This document shows positions 1 through 11,516 of a stretch of 64,000 nt of DNA, piece by piece (within the stretch, counting starts at the first letter, position 1; each line of letters opens with the position of its first letter). Source of the DNA: Prostheceraeus crozeri (lineage: Eukaryota; Platyhelminthes; Polycladida; Euryleptidae). The stretch is taken from assembly GCA_907163375.1 (NCBI GenBank), contig CAJQUW010015330.1, positions 178,962-242,961 of the forward strand, in the 5' to 3' direction. The notes beneath the pieces are model-generated. The model did no database searches. It was not told the origin of the DNA and saw nothing but the letters and a program-made list of their open reading frames with translations. The translations under genes and the position numbers were made by a program.

Positions 1-897
1 GAAATATTTCTAGTGACGATACAAAATTCAATTATATCGTCGGAACATTGGATAACAATACAGCTGCAGAAGTCAAGCCATTGCTGGTAACACCTCCATT
101 AGAAAACAAATAAGTCACTATCAAAACGGCACTTATTTCGGAAAAAGTCAACTCCAAAAGGACGCTGAATTGCTTTCAATTGCTGGTATTGGAGACATGA
201 AGCCCACATCGTTACTGCGCAAACTTCAATCGTTGAACAATGATGCAGACGCATTACGTAGAGCTTTCTTCCTCGCACAGCTTCCTTCAGATGTCCGGAT
301 TGCCTTGGCTGCACAAAACATCAACGATATCGAGGAATTAGCGAAGGCTGCTGATCGAGTGATTGAAATGAAACAATTTTGTAAATCAAATTATGAAGAT
401 ATTAATGTGTCTCAAATTCAAAGAAGGTCGTCGAAAGTGCAAACACGAGAACCTAGATACGGGAAGAGTAACCAAAGTGACAAACCAATCTGCTACTTTC
501 ACCGCAAATTTGGAATCAAGGCATTCAAATGTGAACAAAATTGCATTTTTGCAAATCTCCTGCCGAAGAAAAATGTTCCGGGAAACGTGCAAGCCGGTCG
601 CTAATTCAATCAGCGACCGGCTATTCGAAAAGTACACTTTCTTTGTACGATCGAAAATCAAAGACTTCTTTCCTCGCTGATACTGGCGCAGACGTTTGCG
701 TGATTCCTGCTGCTAGGACAAAAAATAGAACGTTCTTCAACTCAACCATTAATTGCTGCAAATGGTACGGTAATTCCTACTTGGGGTAAAAAACCTTATA
801 TCTGAATTTTGGAGGCAAGCATACATTCAAACAGGAGCTTTACGTAGCAAATGTCACACAACCAATTCTTGAAGCAAATTTCTTTATCCATAATAAT

Positions 898-2892
898 TTG
901 GCCATTGACTTACGAGGACGTCGCATTATTGACTTGAATGACTATTCTTCGTTCTCAGCTACTTCCGCTTCGTGTCCAGAAATCATTGCTGGTCTTTCTC
1001 TCTTTTCTCAAAACAAATTCCAAAAGTTAATCCATGAATTTCCTGAAATACTAGTCCCTACTTTTGATTCCACAATCAATAAATATGGCGTTGAACACGA
1101 CATCATTACAAATTGTCGCCCTCTACATTCTCGTGCACGTCGTCTAGATGCTGAAAAGCTAGAGATCGCCAAGGAAGAATTTCTCAAGATGGAAAAAATG
1201 GGCATCATTCGCCGTTCAAATTCACCTTGGTCCTCACCTCTCCATGTTGTGCCAAAGCCTAGTGGTGGCTGGCGTCCCTGTGGTAATTACAGACGTCTGA
1301 ATGAAGCAACGACCGATGATCGCTATCCTCTTCCCCATATACATGATTTCAATAACTCAATAGCTGGAGCAAAAATATTTTCAAAAATCGATTTGGTTCG
1401 TGGATATCACCAAATTCCAATGTCAAAGGCTGCAGTACCAAAAACTGCAATTATAACACCTTTTGGACTGTGGAAGTTCATAAGGATGCCGTTTGGCCTC
1501 AAAAATTCTGCACAATCGTTTCAAAGATTGATGGATGGAATCCTACGTAATATTTCATTTGCATTTGTATATCTTGATAATATTTTGGTTGCAGGTCCTT
1601 CAGAAACTGAACACTTGAAACATTTGAAAGAAATATTTACGTTACTTTCAAATAATGGATTAATAGTAAATAAAGACATCGGACTCGGAGTATCTGAATT
1701 GGACTATCTCGGTCATCATGTTACAAAGCAAGGTATCACGCCATTGTCTGAGCGAATTGACTGTATTCAAAAGTATCCTACCCCAACTTCTCGTGCTCAA
1801 TTGCAGCGGTTCCTTGGGATGATTAATTATTATCATCGTTTCATACCTCACATTTCAAATAAACTTGCACCATTGCACAAGGCGTCTAGTGGTCGAGGTT
1901 CTGATATATCCTGGTCAGACGAGTGCCAACAGTCATTTGAAGAAGCCAAAAACGCTTTAGCCACTGCTACCTTGTTATATCATGCCAGGCGCGATGCTCA
2001 GACAAGCATAACTGTGGATGCGTCATCTATAGCAATCGGTGCTCAACTCGAGCAAAAAGTCAATAAGAAATGGGTTCCAATTGCCTTCTACTCTAGAAAG
2101 CTAAGTCCAGCCGAAATGAAATACAGTGCGTTTGACCGGGAGCTTTTAGCTTCCTATGAAGCCGTAAAACATTATAGACATTTTGTTGAAGGCAGAAGCT
2201 TTACCTTGTTTACGGATCACAAGCCTTTGACGTATGCCTTCGCCAGTGAAACTGATCGCTCTCCGAGGCAGACGAGACATTTAAGTTTCATCGCTGAATT
2301 CACAACAAATATCCAACATGTAAAAGGAAAACAAAATGTTGTTGCCGATGCACTCTCACGTATACACGCACTTCATTTACCCACGGTTGATTATCAACAG
2401 CTCGTCATTGACCAAGCCAAATCCGAAGAAATTGATACTTACAAGACATCCATAACCGGGATGAGTATAAAATCGGTACACGGGGTCAGTATTGTATGCG
2501 ACACGTCAGCAGGTTATCCACGTCCACTACTTCCTAAAGAATGGACTCGCAAAATTTTTGACACAATTCATAATCTCTCACATGCTGGAGTTAAACCAAC
2601 ACAGAAAGCAATTTCAGCTCGCTTTGTTTGGCATGGGATGAATAAGGATATTCGTCAGTGGTGCAAACAGTGTCATAAATGTCAAGTATCAAAAGTGCAT
2701 CAACATGTTCAAGCACCACTCAAAGAACGAACCCCTCTGAATGGACGCTTCCTCAGCCTACATATCGATATTGTCGGACCCCTACCAAGTAGTAAAGGAA
2801 TGCTATTCTTGTTGACCATTATCGACAGGTTTACTATGGCCAGAAGCAATTCTGGCAATCCTTACCTCACCGCTGGGAGGGGAGTACTGTAG
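898..2892 (+). pseudogene. pol: gypsy pol segment: RT, RNase H, start of integrase
   Basis: Longest readable part of the gypsy element. An RT palm is seen, with the segment FSKIDLVRGYHQIPM and the active-site box VYLDNIL in the place of the usual YxDD. RNase H follows (ITVDASSIAIGAQLEQ, FTLFTDHKPL), then the HHCC zinc-binding domain of integrase (H-x-H then CKQCHKC) and the beginning of the catalytic core (LHIDIVGPLP). In a live element this product would copy the RNA genome and integrate the cDNA. The segment belongs to a broken element and runs into the LTR. Confidence 0.9.
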
Positions 2893-3172
2893 CAGCGTTA
2901 GATATCTAATCTTTATCATGGATATACATGACATATAACATGTCTTATGTAATAGTGGATATCTATCCTGTCAATCTATATTCAAATGTTTGATCGTAAT
3001 GACTTCATAAATAAAGTGTTATAGACACAAGAAGGACTTCTACACTATCAATGGTCGACATACAGACATTAAAAGACCGGGTGATCATAGTCGTGTGTAG
3101 GTGGCTGGCCGGTCTCTTAAATTGATGGTCGGGGCCAGACGGTGACCAACGTCGCTCGTGCATGTTAGTCGA
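2888..3172 (+). repeat. 3' LTR of the gypsy element
   Basis: The LTR begins TGTAGCAGCG directly after a polypurine tract (GGGAGGGGAG). An AATAAA polyadenylation signal lies near 3010. The right boundary is uncertain, since no second LTR is available for comparison. Confidence 0.65.
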
Positions 3173-5661
3173 CAAAAAAACAATAAATTATATGTTTTTG
3201 CGTTCAAATATTAAAAAAAACGATCAGATTATTCATTAAAGTTTTTACAAAACAAGAAAATTGAAATTTGAAAATTGAAGAGAGTATACCAGACGTGTAG
3301 GCCTACAGGACCTGCTTCGATATAAACTACAATATTTCAAAACTATAAGTGTAGACAAATTTAAAAGTGCAATTACGAAACTTCAAATCACTCGTGTCAT
3401 GACCATACAAGGGATTCTAAGTCATTCTAAGAAATATGTCATGGAAGACATAGCCAACATAGGATATTGGCAAATTAGAAGTAGGCTATCATACTAATCT
3501 GTTGGTTCTTAGAAAAACCACTGCATCTGAGAATTTAGGAGACATGCTTGCTGTGTTTTCTCTTAGTATCAGTCGTAAGTGCGAGAAAAATCGCTCTACT
3601 CAAGCCTGGATCGATCGGCAGCGACGAGACACTTCTACATGCAGATTGAATTTCTTTAGACTCCAAATCAGAAATCTCCCACACAGCTTTCTTCTTATGC
3701 AAGTATGTAAGAGGTTGTGTAAGTAGACTTAGGAAAATGTAGACAAAAGTGACAATGAGTGGTACTCTAGAAATGCATGTAGGACAAATTATTTTCGCTA
3801 ATTAAACAGTGTACATTTTACAGTGCATCAGTAGATTAACCACTTCTATTTATCCAATGAAATATAACAAATGTACTTCTGACGTTGCTTGAATGACATT
3901 AGTGCCTGATTAGTTTAAGTTAACTGCTACACCGCATTCAATTATGACTAATTGTCACTTAATGATAAAAACATGGTTAAAAGTGGAATATAAGCATGAT
4001 GAAAGCATGTTTAGAAAACTTGAAATTCCATGACAGATGATGTTCTCGATGCATTAGCACATATTTCCGATGGATAGGATAAATATGAAGATAAAATAAT
4101 AAAGATGAACACTATGACTTCATTTAGTGACAGCTGCAACATTATAAGCTTCTTTGTGTTTTAGATACTGTAATAACCAACCTATTGTTCAGATTTTTGA
4201 TAAATTTTGATTCTCCAAACAATGTCATTTTGACCTAAACGCCATCATACGAAAGAAAATCGTGTCAAATCAACCTAGATCCATACTAATACCTGACAAA
4301 TGTCATATGTCAACAAAAATGTAATCGGTTAAGAAGTATGAACAGTAGATTCAAATCTGTTCAAAGAAATGAATCCTTGCATTCGATAATTGAATTTTAG
4401 AAAGTTTTTTCGTATCCTGTAAAATTCAGATTTTGTCACTTAGGTTATGTTAAAAAACTCGAATTGTCAATTGCTTTCAAAGTAACCTCATTCAGCAATT
4501 TCATATTCATATATATCGATAACGCATGTCAGAATCGACATCAGGATTTAAAGTTTTAGGAATTAAATCTAATTTCGCATTAAGTAAGAAGACTCAGAAA
4601 AAAGTTGGTTTACGTAATTATGTGGATTTTTATCACTATCAATGAATGCAGTCAACTTATCACATTACGTGAATACAAAATATATGCTGCGCCTTGACAA
4701 GTAGGGTATGGAAGCATCAAATTAAGAAATGCAGGCTATGCCGCTGTCTTTCATACACAACACTCTTTTCAGATGAGAATTTACGACTACAGCTATGTTC
4801 GTTAGTCAATACATTTTTAAGTATCTGTTAGAATGCAAGTATCATAAATACTTGTGATGACGGTCAAGCAGAGGACTGCGTTATCACATTCAGACTTTTG
4901 AAACCACGCCCTTATTTGAACTTATGCACCTACATATTTAAGTGAGTGCGAAAATACTCTTTTTGCAACTGGGGATATTTAATTACCAATTAGGTTTAAA
5001 CATTTCTCTTTTTCTGCGTCTTTAGTTTAACACTGATGAACAATGCAACGTGTTGCGCCTTTCAATAGTTGGGATAGTCATATAGCCAGCAATATTGACA
5101 TTCTTTTAGGCCTACTACTTTTCATAATTGGCTTTAAAATGTCAGTCACACGTTTTTCCTAAATTCATTTGTTGACAAATATAGATCATGTGTAAAATTG
5201 CCGTCATTAAGTATACATAAAGTGCGTCTATAAAATGGTGGACCGGTAACTATGAGAGTTTTCTACATGTCCATTTTGTTCACCCTGAAGGCAGGATCGC
5301 ATAAAGGCAGGATCGTGTTACTGGATCATGCAGCCAAATGAATTGACAGCAAAATCTGTGCGGATATTTTCATGTACTCTTAAATTTCCTATGCACTCCG
5401 CGTGAGGCAGTGTATCGAAATTGAGTTAGTTTTTGATAATAGATTGTAAATTCCCTTTCCATCTGCAAATGAATTTGGCTCTTCATTAGTTCCCCCCCGC
5501 CAATATATAAAAATCTTTATATTTTCCACAAAATCAAATCCTAAGGATTGCAAAGGGAGATATCATGACATCGCTGATGGCTTGTGATTGTAGACCGACG
5601 CCAACGTGAGAAGATTCATGATTAAAGGATTGGCAACTTGGTCGCGATCTTTGTAGCATAC
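3173..5661. other. Host non-coding, AT-rich, no gene seen
   Basis: About 2.5 kb of AT-rich sequence with no long open frame, recognisable domain, RNA gene or repeat that I can support. The few short open frames (for example near 3502-3726) look like chance. Confidence 0.6.
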
Positions 5662-5663
5662 TA

Positions 5664-7327
5664 CAGTCCGTTTCATAAAAAGTGGATCATCCTAGAATTT
5701 GACTAAATAAAACATAAGTATGATACAGAAAGCATTCTTCATGTTATTTCATGTCCCTAATATATTTGAATGTCCTTATATAATCTGATAAGCTATGATA
5801 CGGTAACGGTTCTTAAGAAGCTAATATTTTGTGGCCCTACCCTTATTGTCAATGACATTACCAATTCGTCTAGGCATTGATTCGATGATATCGTTGATTT
5901 TTGACTGATCTAACTTTCTCCACCCTCTTTTTAACAGTGACGTAAGTTGTGATACGCCATCTGTAGGTAGCAGTGAACGACGAACGTTACGTTTTAGAAT
6001 ACTCCATACATTTTCTATGGGATTCAGATCAGGAGAACGAGCTGGCCAAGATAATGTCCTAAGCCCTAATTGAGACTTGCATAAGTTGACTCTACTACTC
6101 CTGTGACACGTAGCATTATCATCCATAAATAACCAAGTCGATGGATCACCAAGTTGATCTGTCATTTGGCCAATGTTCATTCGTAAAACATTCACATAGC
6201 GTTCAGAATTCATGGTTCCTTGCTGTATGTGAAGTTCAGAGCGGCCATTGGTCCAAATGTTAGCCCAAATCAGTAGAGTCGCACCACCTTGTACCCGGGG
6301 ACGATGTAAATGTCTCGGAATTTCCTGATCAGATTTTATCCATAATCTCAATCGACCATCACTATCCTTCAGACGGACTGATGCCTCATCAGAGCAGACA
6401 ACCCGATCCCATTGATTTCGCCAGTGATAATGACTCATTGCTCATCTGAGACGTCTTTTTGTATGCTGATCTGATAATTCGATCTGAGAGGGCCTCTTAC
6501 AGCTCTTGAAATTCGACTCAATAAGTCTTCTAAGAATAGTGGACTTAGAAATAGACGAGTCTAGTGCAGCCATCTCAGTTAACGAGAGACTTGAATCAAC
6601 TTTAACAAATCTCAAAATTAAGCGGTCTCTACGTTTGGAAGTTTTGCGTGGACGGCCAGAGCCCTCTTTACGACATTTACGAAAGAGTCGAAAATCATCA
6701 TTATGCCATCGATGCACATTTGTGTAAGGGTCATTTAGTCGCTTGCTGGCAGCTCGCAAAGAAGACCCTAGTTCTAGCAAGGCTGACACTTTGCCTTTTG
6801 TGAATGCGATCTCGTTACTGTTCATTTGTGCTTTGTATTGTTTTCAACCGGTAAGAGATAGATTTCTAGCTGAAAGCAATCAGGAGTGCTGTCAACACCA
6901 CCGCAACGAAGTCAGGAAGGTATGGAACATGAAGTCCAGTTAATCACATGTAGCAGTTACATTATTGTTGATGAATAATGCTGCTATACTGGCTCTGATT
7001 GACCGATTTTCTTTATTTTTGTTTTGCTTGATAGCTTTTGGCTTGTAGAACAACATATTACATAACAAAGGAAAAAATGTAATTTTATAAGAGTGAGGTA
7101 TGATTTTGTGTAACATTGCTAAATGAAGATCAAATTATCTACTACTTTTTTATCTATAACAGGAAAACAACTCAATATTCATGCTTGAAATTTCCAACAA
7201 TGATATTAGTAAGCACAACTGACATATCTTCCAAATTTCAGAGAAATTCGTTCAAGTTTGGCGGAGTTAGACAAAGTTGAAGTTAAGGCGATGTTTAAGG
7301 GTGATCCATTTTTTATGAAACAATCTG
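5664..7327 (-). mobile_element. Tc1/mariner DNA transposon
   Basis: A 1.66-kb element bounded by imperfect TIRs of about 31 bp (left CAGTCCGTTTCATAAAAAG, right the inverse of a near copy) and flanked by TA on both sides (5662-5663 and 7328-7329), the Tc1/mariner target duplication. It contains one leftward transposase gene. Length, TA target and DD34E-type transposase agree. TIR mismatches and the interrupted transposase suggest it is no longer active. Confidence 0.9.
5821..6825 (-). pseudogene. Tc1-like transposase, one in-frame stop
   Basis: Encodes a Tc1-family transposase, which cuts the transposon out and joins it at TA dinucleotides. The N-terminal part (6445-6825) is a paired helix-turn-helix DNA-binding region with a GRPRK-type hinge (GSGRPRKTSKR). 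The C-terminal part (5821-6438) is the DDE domain: first Asp in VVCSDEAS, second in LFMDDNATCH, Glu in SPDLNPIENVW. Both parts are in one frame and are separated by a single TGA at 6442-6444. Combined length of about 334 codons is normal for Tc1 (about 340), so one substitution is the only obvious lesion. Confidence 0.92.
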
Positions 7328-7329
7328 TA

Positions 7330-9065
7330 GCACTGAATGTTACCATAGCAATCTTAACCATCCCGCTAGTGCACTGAAGGTCGATGAGTCAGATAATTGA
7401 TGACTCAATGATCTACTAATTTTCGGAAAATTCACAGACTTTTATATATATTGGCTGGGCAAACTAATAAAGAACCATGAATTTGATTCGATAAAGGTGT
7501 CAAGGAAGACGAGGACGGTAAATAACGAAGTTTTCTTTCGCAATTTTGGTCGACTCAAATCTGTTCGCAGATGTAAAAGAAATTCACAAGACAGGCTTTA
7601 TGTATAAATGAATGAACTTTTGAACCATGCTTTTGAACTGCACTGTAAGTCATAAAGTCCCTTTGTGCAACAGTCTGAGTCACAGAATTAAATATTTTGT
7701 TTATCTGCTTCGGTTTGCTAGAAGTGTGATTAATTCGAAATCAATGGCACATCGAGAAACCTTTTAAGTGGGCAAAAAGGAATTCCTTATACCTTACAGA
7801 GATAGGAAAAAAGTCGTGCGTTGCTTGCGGATTAATGTGAGTTCCAGCAAAATGCTTCGATTACCACAATTCCTTCAGATTCGAAGAATTCAGATCATTG
7901 CGCGCAAGTTAATGTTGGCCCTTCCGATCATTGTTAAAAAAAGTAACGGGCGTACGAAAATTAGTTCACTTGATGATTTCACATCCTCTCCTCGGCATTG
8001 CTCACTGTATAGTGCATAGTGTATACACTGAATCGAATGTTGGCTACAGACAATGTGTGTCTTGGTGTGTGCGAAGTGATATCACAGCACGCACGCATCT
8101 CTCACTGGCTCTGGTTCCTCTGCTGACAGTTTATTGTTTGCCATTTCCAATAACAAGCGATATGCGAATTATCCATTCGAGAAGGAGCAAGTTGTCTAAT
8201 TATGTGATGTGCCATTTCGATATTAAAGCTACATACAATTCTTCCTTTCTAAGAAACCGAAGCGCGGGCAGATGAATCTAATTCTGTGGTCTGAGTGCTA
8301 AACGGAAGAGGAGGGCCCGTTACCGACCTTACAGAAGTACTAAAATGCTATTACTTTTTCTTGTCACTTGTTTTTCCTTTAAAATGGTGATAATGGAATA
8401 CCAGCATGAATAAATACTACAAATACTGTTTGCCACTCTATGTCAGATATTCTTTTATTCAAATTGCATTCTTAACTGTATCCTGATGTGAACTTTCAAG
8501 TAATTAGTTTTCACGTAGGTACTATAGAAAAGAGTTATCCTACTCATAGAAAGTTTGCTGAAAACGGAAAGTTTTGTGAATGTGACTTTTATCGGTATTG
8601 AAATTTATTATTCAACTGATCTTTAGTTTTTTATTAAAGCTTGTTTGGTACTTATGGGTTGTCTCCGACCCGCCAGGTTTTCAAATTTTCTCTAAAATCT
8701 GCAAAAATGAGTCAATCGTCACCAAACTTCAAGTAGACGTACTAAAGCATATTTTCTACACACATGAAAAATTTTAGGCAGATCAGACAAGTACTTTTTG
8801 CATTAGAGACGATAACGTAAAGTGTAGCGATGTCAACAGCTTGATCTGACTTCGTCTGTTCGACGCATCATCGCATTGTTCTCGTGTGTGCATTGTTCTC
8901 TCTGCCTCTTCGTCTCATCCACTGCCATTTGAATTTTCCCACGATCACTTCTTTGCCACACCTTTTAAGAAGCATATTAATGTAAGTGATGAGGATAAGA
9001 TAGATGTAAAATAGATACATGTAAAACCTGGTGCTACTTGATGCGTAATTTTCATTCAAATATTT
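7330..9065. other. Host non-coding, no gene seen
   Basis: About 1.7 kb between the Tc1 element and the Polinton. Short open frames at about 7768-8275 overlap in two frames and resemble no family known to me. No RNA gene is evident. Confidence 0.55.
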
Positions 9066-9071
9066 TGTCAT
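9066..9071. repeat. Target-site duplication of outer Polinton, left
   Basis: TGTCAT, repeated exactly at 48807-48812 beyond the right TIR. A 6-bp duplication is the hallmark of Polinton integration. Confidence 0.95.
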
Positions 9072-9455
9072 AGTAGTGAAAACTGTGCCCTACTTGCGAG
9101 GGATAGGTACATGGATAGGTACATGTATAATTCAGTGTTATCAATAGGTACATGGATAGGTACATGTAGAATTCAGTGTTATGAATAGGAACATGGATAG
9201 GTACATGTAGAATTCAGTGTTATGAATAGGAACATGGATAGGTACATGTATAATTCAGTGTTATGAATAGGAACCTGTATGACTTCTGTTTTACTGGATA
9301 GGTACATGTGTTCGGTACACTCGGTTGAGTACATCGTGTGTTTCGGAACGTCTATGATCGAACTTGTGCGACTTGGTTCTGAGTACTTGGGTACGTACCG
9401 ATAGACGTCCGTTGTTTGATTTTGAATGGGTTTGCTCAATTGCGACTATTGTGAC
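9072..9455. repeat. Outer Polinton left TIR
   Basis: 384 bp, inverted copy of 48423-48806 with the same length. Its outer half is made of about five tandem copies of a ~40-46-bp unit containing GGATAGGTACATG and ATTCAGTGTTAT. The open frame that spans it is an artefact of this repeat. Confidence 0.95.
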
Positions 9456-9516
9456 TATTGCAACCATTGTAATGAAGATGACACATTGATTTTCCTTTTA
9501 CGTAGACAAACTATGC

Positions 9517-9524
9517 TATAAATA
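9517..9524 (+). promoter_or_regulatory. TATA box
   Basis: TATAAATA just inside the left TIR, about 50 bases before the open frame of the UBA-RING gene. Confidence 0.5.
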
Positions 9525-9574
9525 TGAGATAGTTGTTTGATGACATACATAATGATGACTAGTATCCCAACGTC

Positions 9575-10075
9575 GTGGGTTGTCGCGCAAGAGACCTTGG
9601 ATATTCGTTCAAAGCTATAGAAACTGTAACAAATCTCAGTGAAAATATCAACGCTGGTGATTTAGTTGATCGACTAATGGATCTAGATGAGCATGCTATG
9701 AATCACAATTTGGATCGTAGGTGGATAGAGGATTTCTCCATGCTACACTGCAATGATAGTAAAATTAGGAGGATCAAATTGGAACGATATGGAAAGAAGG
9801 AGACATCTGACAGTGTTTTAATAAAAAGTTCTCCCAATAAAAGTGACTTCAGAAGGAAATTAGAAGAAGAGACATTTAAATTATTATGTGAACGGAACTG
9901 CGTTAAATGTTTTAAACAGAAACGATCCCTTCTCTTTTTACCATGTTCTCATAATGTTATGTGTTCTACATGTTATGTACCTTTTGAAACTTCATCTTGT
10001 CCCCTTTGTGATGAAGAAATATCTTCAAACAGTCACTGTATATCGTGCATGATGAGTCATCATGCGCGTCTGTGA
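9575..10075 (+). CDS. UBA-like plus RING-finger protein, IAP-like E3 ubiquitin ligase
   Basis: Predicted ubiquitin ligase carried as Polinton cargo. The N-terminal region (LGYSFKAIETVTNLS, then GDLVDRLMDLDEH) resembles the UBA domain of inhibitor-of-apoptosis proteins. The C-terminus is a C3HC4 RING: CVKC, LPCSHNVMCSTC, then CPLC. UBA followed by a C-terminal RING is the tail architecture of BIRC2/3-type IAPs, but no BIR domain is present. No ATG precedes the UBA-like segment in frame. The first in-frame ATG is at 9677, so either the protein starts there without most of the UBA, or an upstream exon or non-ATG start is used. It could ubiquitinate host death or defence proteins (inference). Confidence 0.72.
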   Translation: MGCRARDLGYSFKAIETVTNLSENINAGDLVDRLMDLDEHAMNHNLDRRWIEDFSMLHCNDSKIRRIKLERYGKKETSDSVLIKSSPNKSDFRRKLEEETFKLLCERNCVKCFKQKRSLLFLPCSHNVMCSTCYVPFETSSCPLCDEEISSNSHCISCMMSHHARL

Positions 10076-10107
10076 TTGGTCACTATTGTGTCTTTGTGTG
10101 ACTTTTC

Positions 10108-10117
10108 TATATAAGGA
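10108..10117 (+). promoter_or_regulatory. TATA box TATATAAGGA
   Basis: TATATAAGGA, 46 bases before the next ATG (10163). The same decamer occurs at 30211-30220, and close variants occur at 47850-47859 (minus strand) and 47930-47940, all in the outer Polinton. Confidence 0.7.
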
Positions 10118-10162
10118 GGACATTGTACCGTTCTATTTCAAGCATAATTTGAGGCTAATACA

Positions 10163-10795
10163 ATGTCAATCAGCATGTCGTTCACTACCAACATTCCGAT
10201 TTCAATAATTTACCGAAGTCAACTCTTCACCGGCAATATATTTTATTCTGTCGTAAATATAACTGACTTTAAAGCGGATTTGGTGGATCTGATGGATCTG
10301 ATGGAGGAAATAGTGAAGTATTTCCGCTGGGGAGAGGACGTTGTGGTGCAGAGAATGTTAATGAGAGTCGTAAACAACGCTCTTACACGAGTTGCAAGAT
10401 TTTGGCTCAATGAAGTATTTCGCCCACTAGCTCAAACTGAGATTGTACCGGAATACTCTCGCTGTTGGTGCAGCAGTATCCAACGGAAACTCAACACATG
10501 TCTCCATGGCATTATCACCTCCAGCTACTTTGACGAGAAGGGTGACAAATGTAAATTGGACTTATTCAGTGGACCGCCATCAGTAAGCATCAATGTGGCT
10601 GCTCAAGGACATTCTGAGGTAATCAGTTTGCGGGCATACTATACCAATATTTTAAAGACTTTCCATTCAAAGCCCTGCTGTATGTGCTGTCCAATTTCAA
10701 AACATCTAATGAAAGACATTGAGCAGCTCATAACTGCTACAAATCAGACTCTAGCCGATGTGAGTGTGTATCAGTTTCCCTCTACAACTTGTTAA
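10163..10795 (+). CDS. Unknown Polinton protein, 210 aa
   Basis: Unrecognised. Intact frame starting 46 bases after a TATA box and ending before the point where the inner Polinton inserted. No signal peptide or clear membrane segment. It has helical, aliphatic stretches (DFKADLVDLMDLMEEIVKYF, QRMLMRVVNNALTRVARFW) and a cysteine cluster near the end (SKPCCMCCPISKHLMKDI). Position next to the TIR and the RING gene suggests an accessory rather than a virion function. The guest element landed 70 bases past its stop codon, so the gene was not interrupted. Confidence 0.65.
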   Translation: MSISMSFTTNIPISIIYRSQLFTGNIFYSVVNITDFKADLVDLMDLMEEIVKYFRWGEDVVVQRMLMRVVNNALTRVARFWLNEVFRPLAQTEIVPEYSRCWCSSIQRKLNTCLHGIITSSYFDEKGDKCKLDLFSGPPSVSINVAAQGHSEVISLRAYYTNILKTFHSKPCCMCCPISKHLMKDIEQLITATNQTLADVSVYQFPSTTC

Positions 10796-10864
10796 GTGTT
10801 TTATGTAATTTCATAAGTACCAGCAACAAACTCTGTGTGAATGCTTGTAAACTTTTGTGTATAA

Positions 10865-10870
10865 TGTTGT
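10865..10870. repeat. Target-site duplication of inner Polinton, left
   Basis: TGTTGT, repeated exactly at 29705-29710. Confidence 0.95.
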
Positions 10871-11508
10871 AGTAATGGGCAAAAGACCGTTCCAGGACAC
10901 CACAAAATTCAAAAAAATAGTATCTTTAAAAACGACATAAATTCATGAATTTAGACCCTTTTTCAGGTTTTTAAGACCTAAATACATGAATTTAGACCGT
11001 TCCAGGACACCATAAAATCAAAAAAATTAGTATCTTTAAAAACGACATAAATTCATGAATTTAGACCCTTTTTTCAGGTTTTTAAGACCTAAACTCATGA
11101 ATTTAGTCCATTCAAAAAGTACCATTTTTTCAAAAAATGGTATTTTTAAAAACGACATAAATTCATGAATTTGAACCCTTTTTCAGGTTATGAAGACCTA
11201 AATTCATAAATCGGCTAAAGCCAGAGGAGCTTCGCTCCGATTTGGGCGTTTTTAAAAATACCCAATTTTTCAAATTTTTCAAAATCTCAAATTTGTGATT
11301 ATGACATTTTTCATTGCTTAAATCATGACCGTTCTAGGACACCGAAAATCATAAAAGTTGAGAATTTCAAAATTTGAGAATTACAATTTTCTTGCTTAAA
11401 TCATGACCGTTCCAGGACACCGAAAATCATAAAAGTTGAGAATTTCAAATTCATGAATTTTATCCATCTTTCAGGTTTTCAAAATATATCATGTGACTAA
11501 TAATATTT
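10871..11508. repeat. Inner Polinton left TIR
   Basis: Inverted near-copy of about 29059-29704 with small differences. It contains repeated segments: GACCGTTCCAGGACACC or close variants four times, and CATAAATTCATGAATTT several times. A double hairpin (11211-11241) lies inside it. Confidence 0.93.
11211..11241. repeat. Double-hairpin element
   Basis: Two adjacent short hairpins: GGCT/AGCC with a two-base loop, then GGAGC-TTC-GCTCC. The same unit recurs at 18153-18183, 24171-24202 and 29333-29364. Confidence 0.85.
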
Positions 11509-11516
11509 CTTTAAAA

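Larger units (their letters stand above)
1..3172 (+). mobile_element. Ty3/gypsy LTR retrotransposon, 3' part, broken
   Basis: Fossil of a Ty3/gypsy retrotransposon that begins before the window. Parts in order: gag capsid-like segment (about 170-600), aspartic protease with a DTGA motif (about 660-890), reverse transcriptase, RNase H, the start of integrase (898-2887), then a polypurine tract and the 3' LTR. The order protease, RT, RNase H, integrase is that of Ty3/gypsy rather than Copia. It is broken in several places (four or more) and its integrase is incomplete. The right end is approximate because the partner LTR is outside the window. Age cannot be estimated without the 5' LTR. Confidence 0.9.

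Noticed and set aside
3502-3726. 74-residue frame
   Set aside because: No domain, no context and no conservation clue; chance frame in host DNA.
7768-8275. Two overlapping frames of 83 and 114 residues
   Set aside because: Different frames over the same DNA with no recognisable motif.
9179-9439. 86-residue open frame in the left TIR, with the same frame at 48439-48699
   Set aside because: It is only the translation of tandem repeats (TELYMYLS...) in the inverted repeats.
10163-10795. Interpretation of the 210-residue gene as part of a capsid
   Set aside because: No jelly-roll landmarks and it stands apart from the capsid block.
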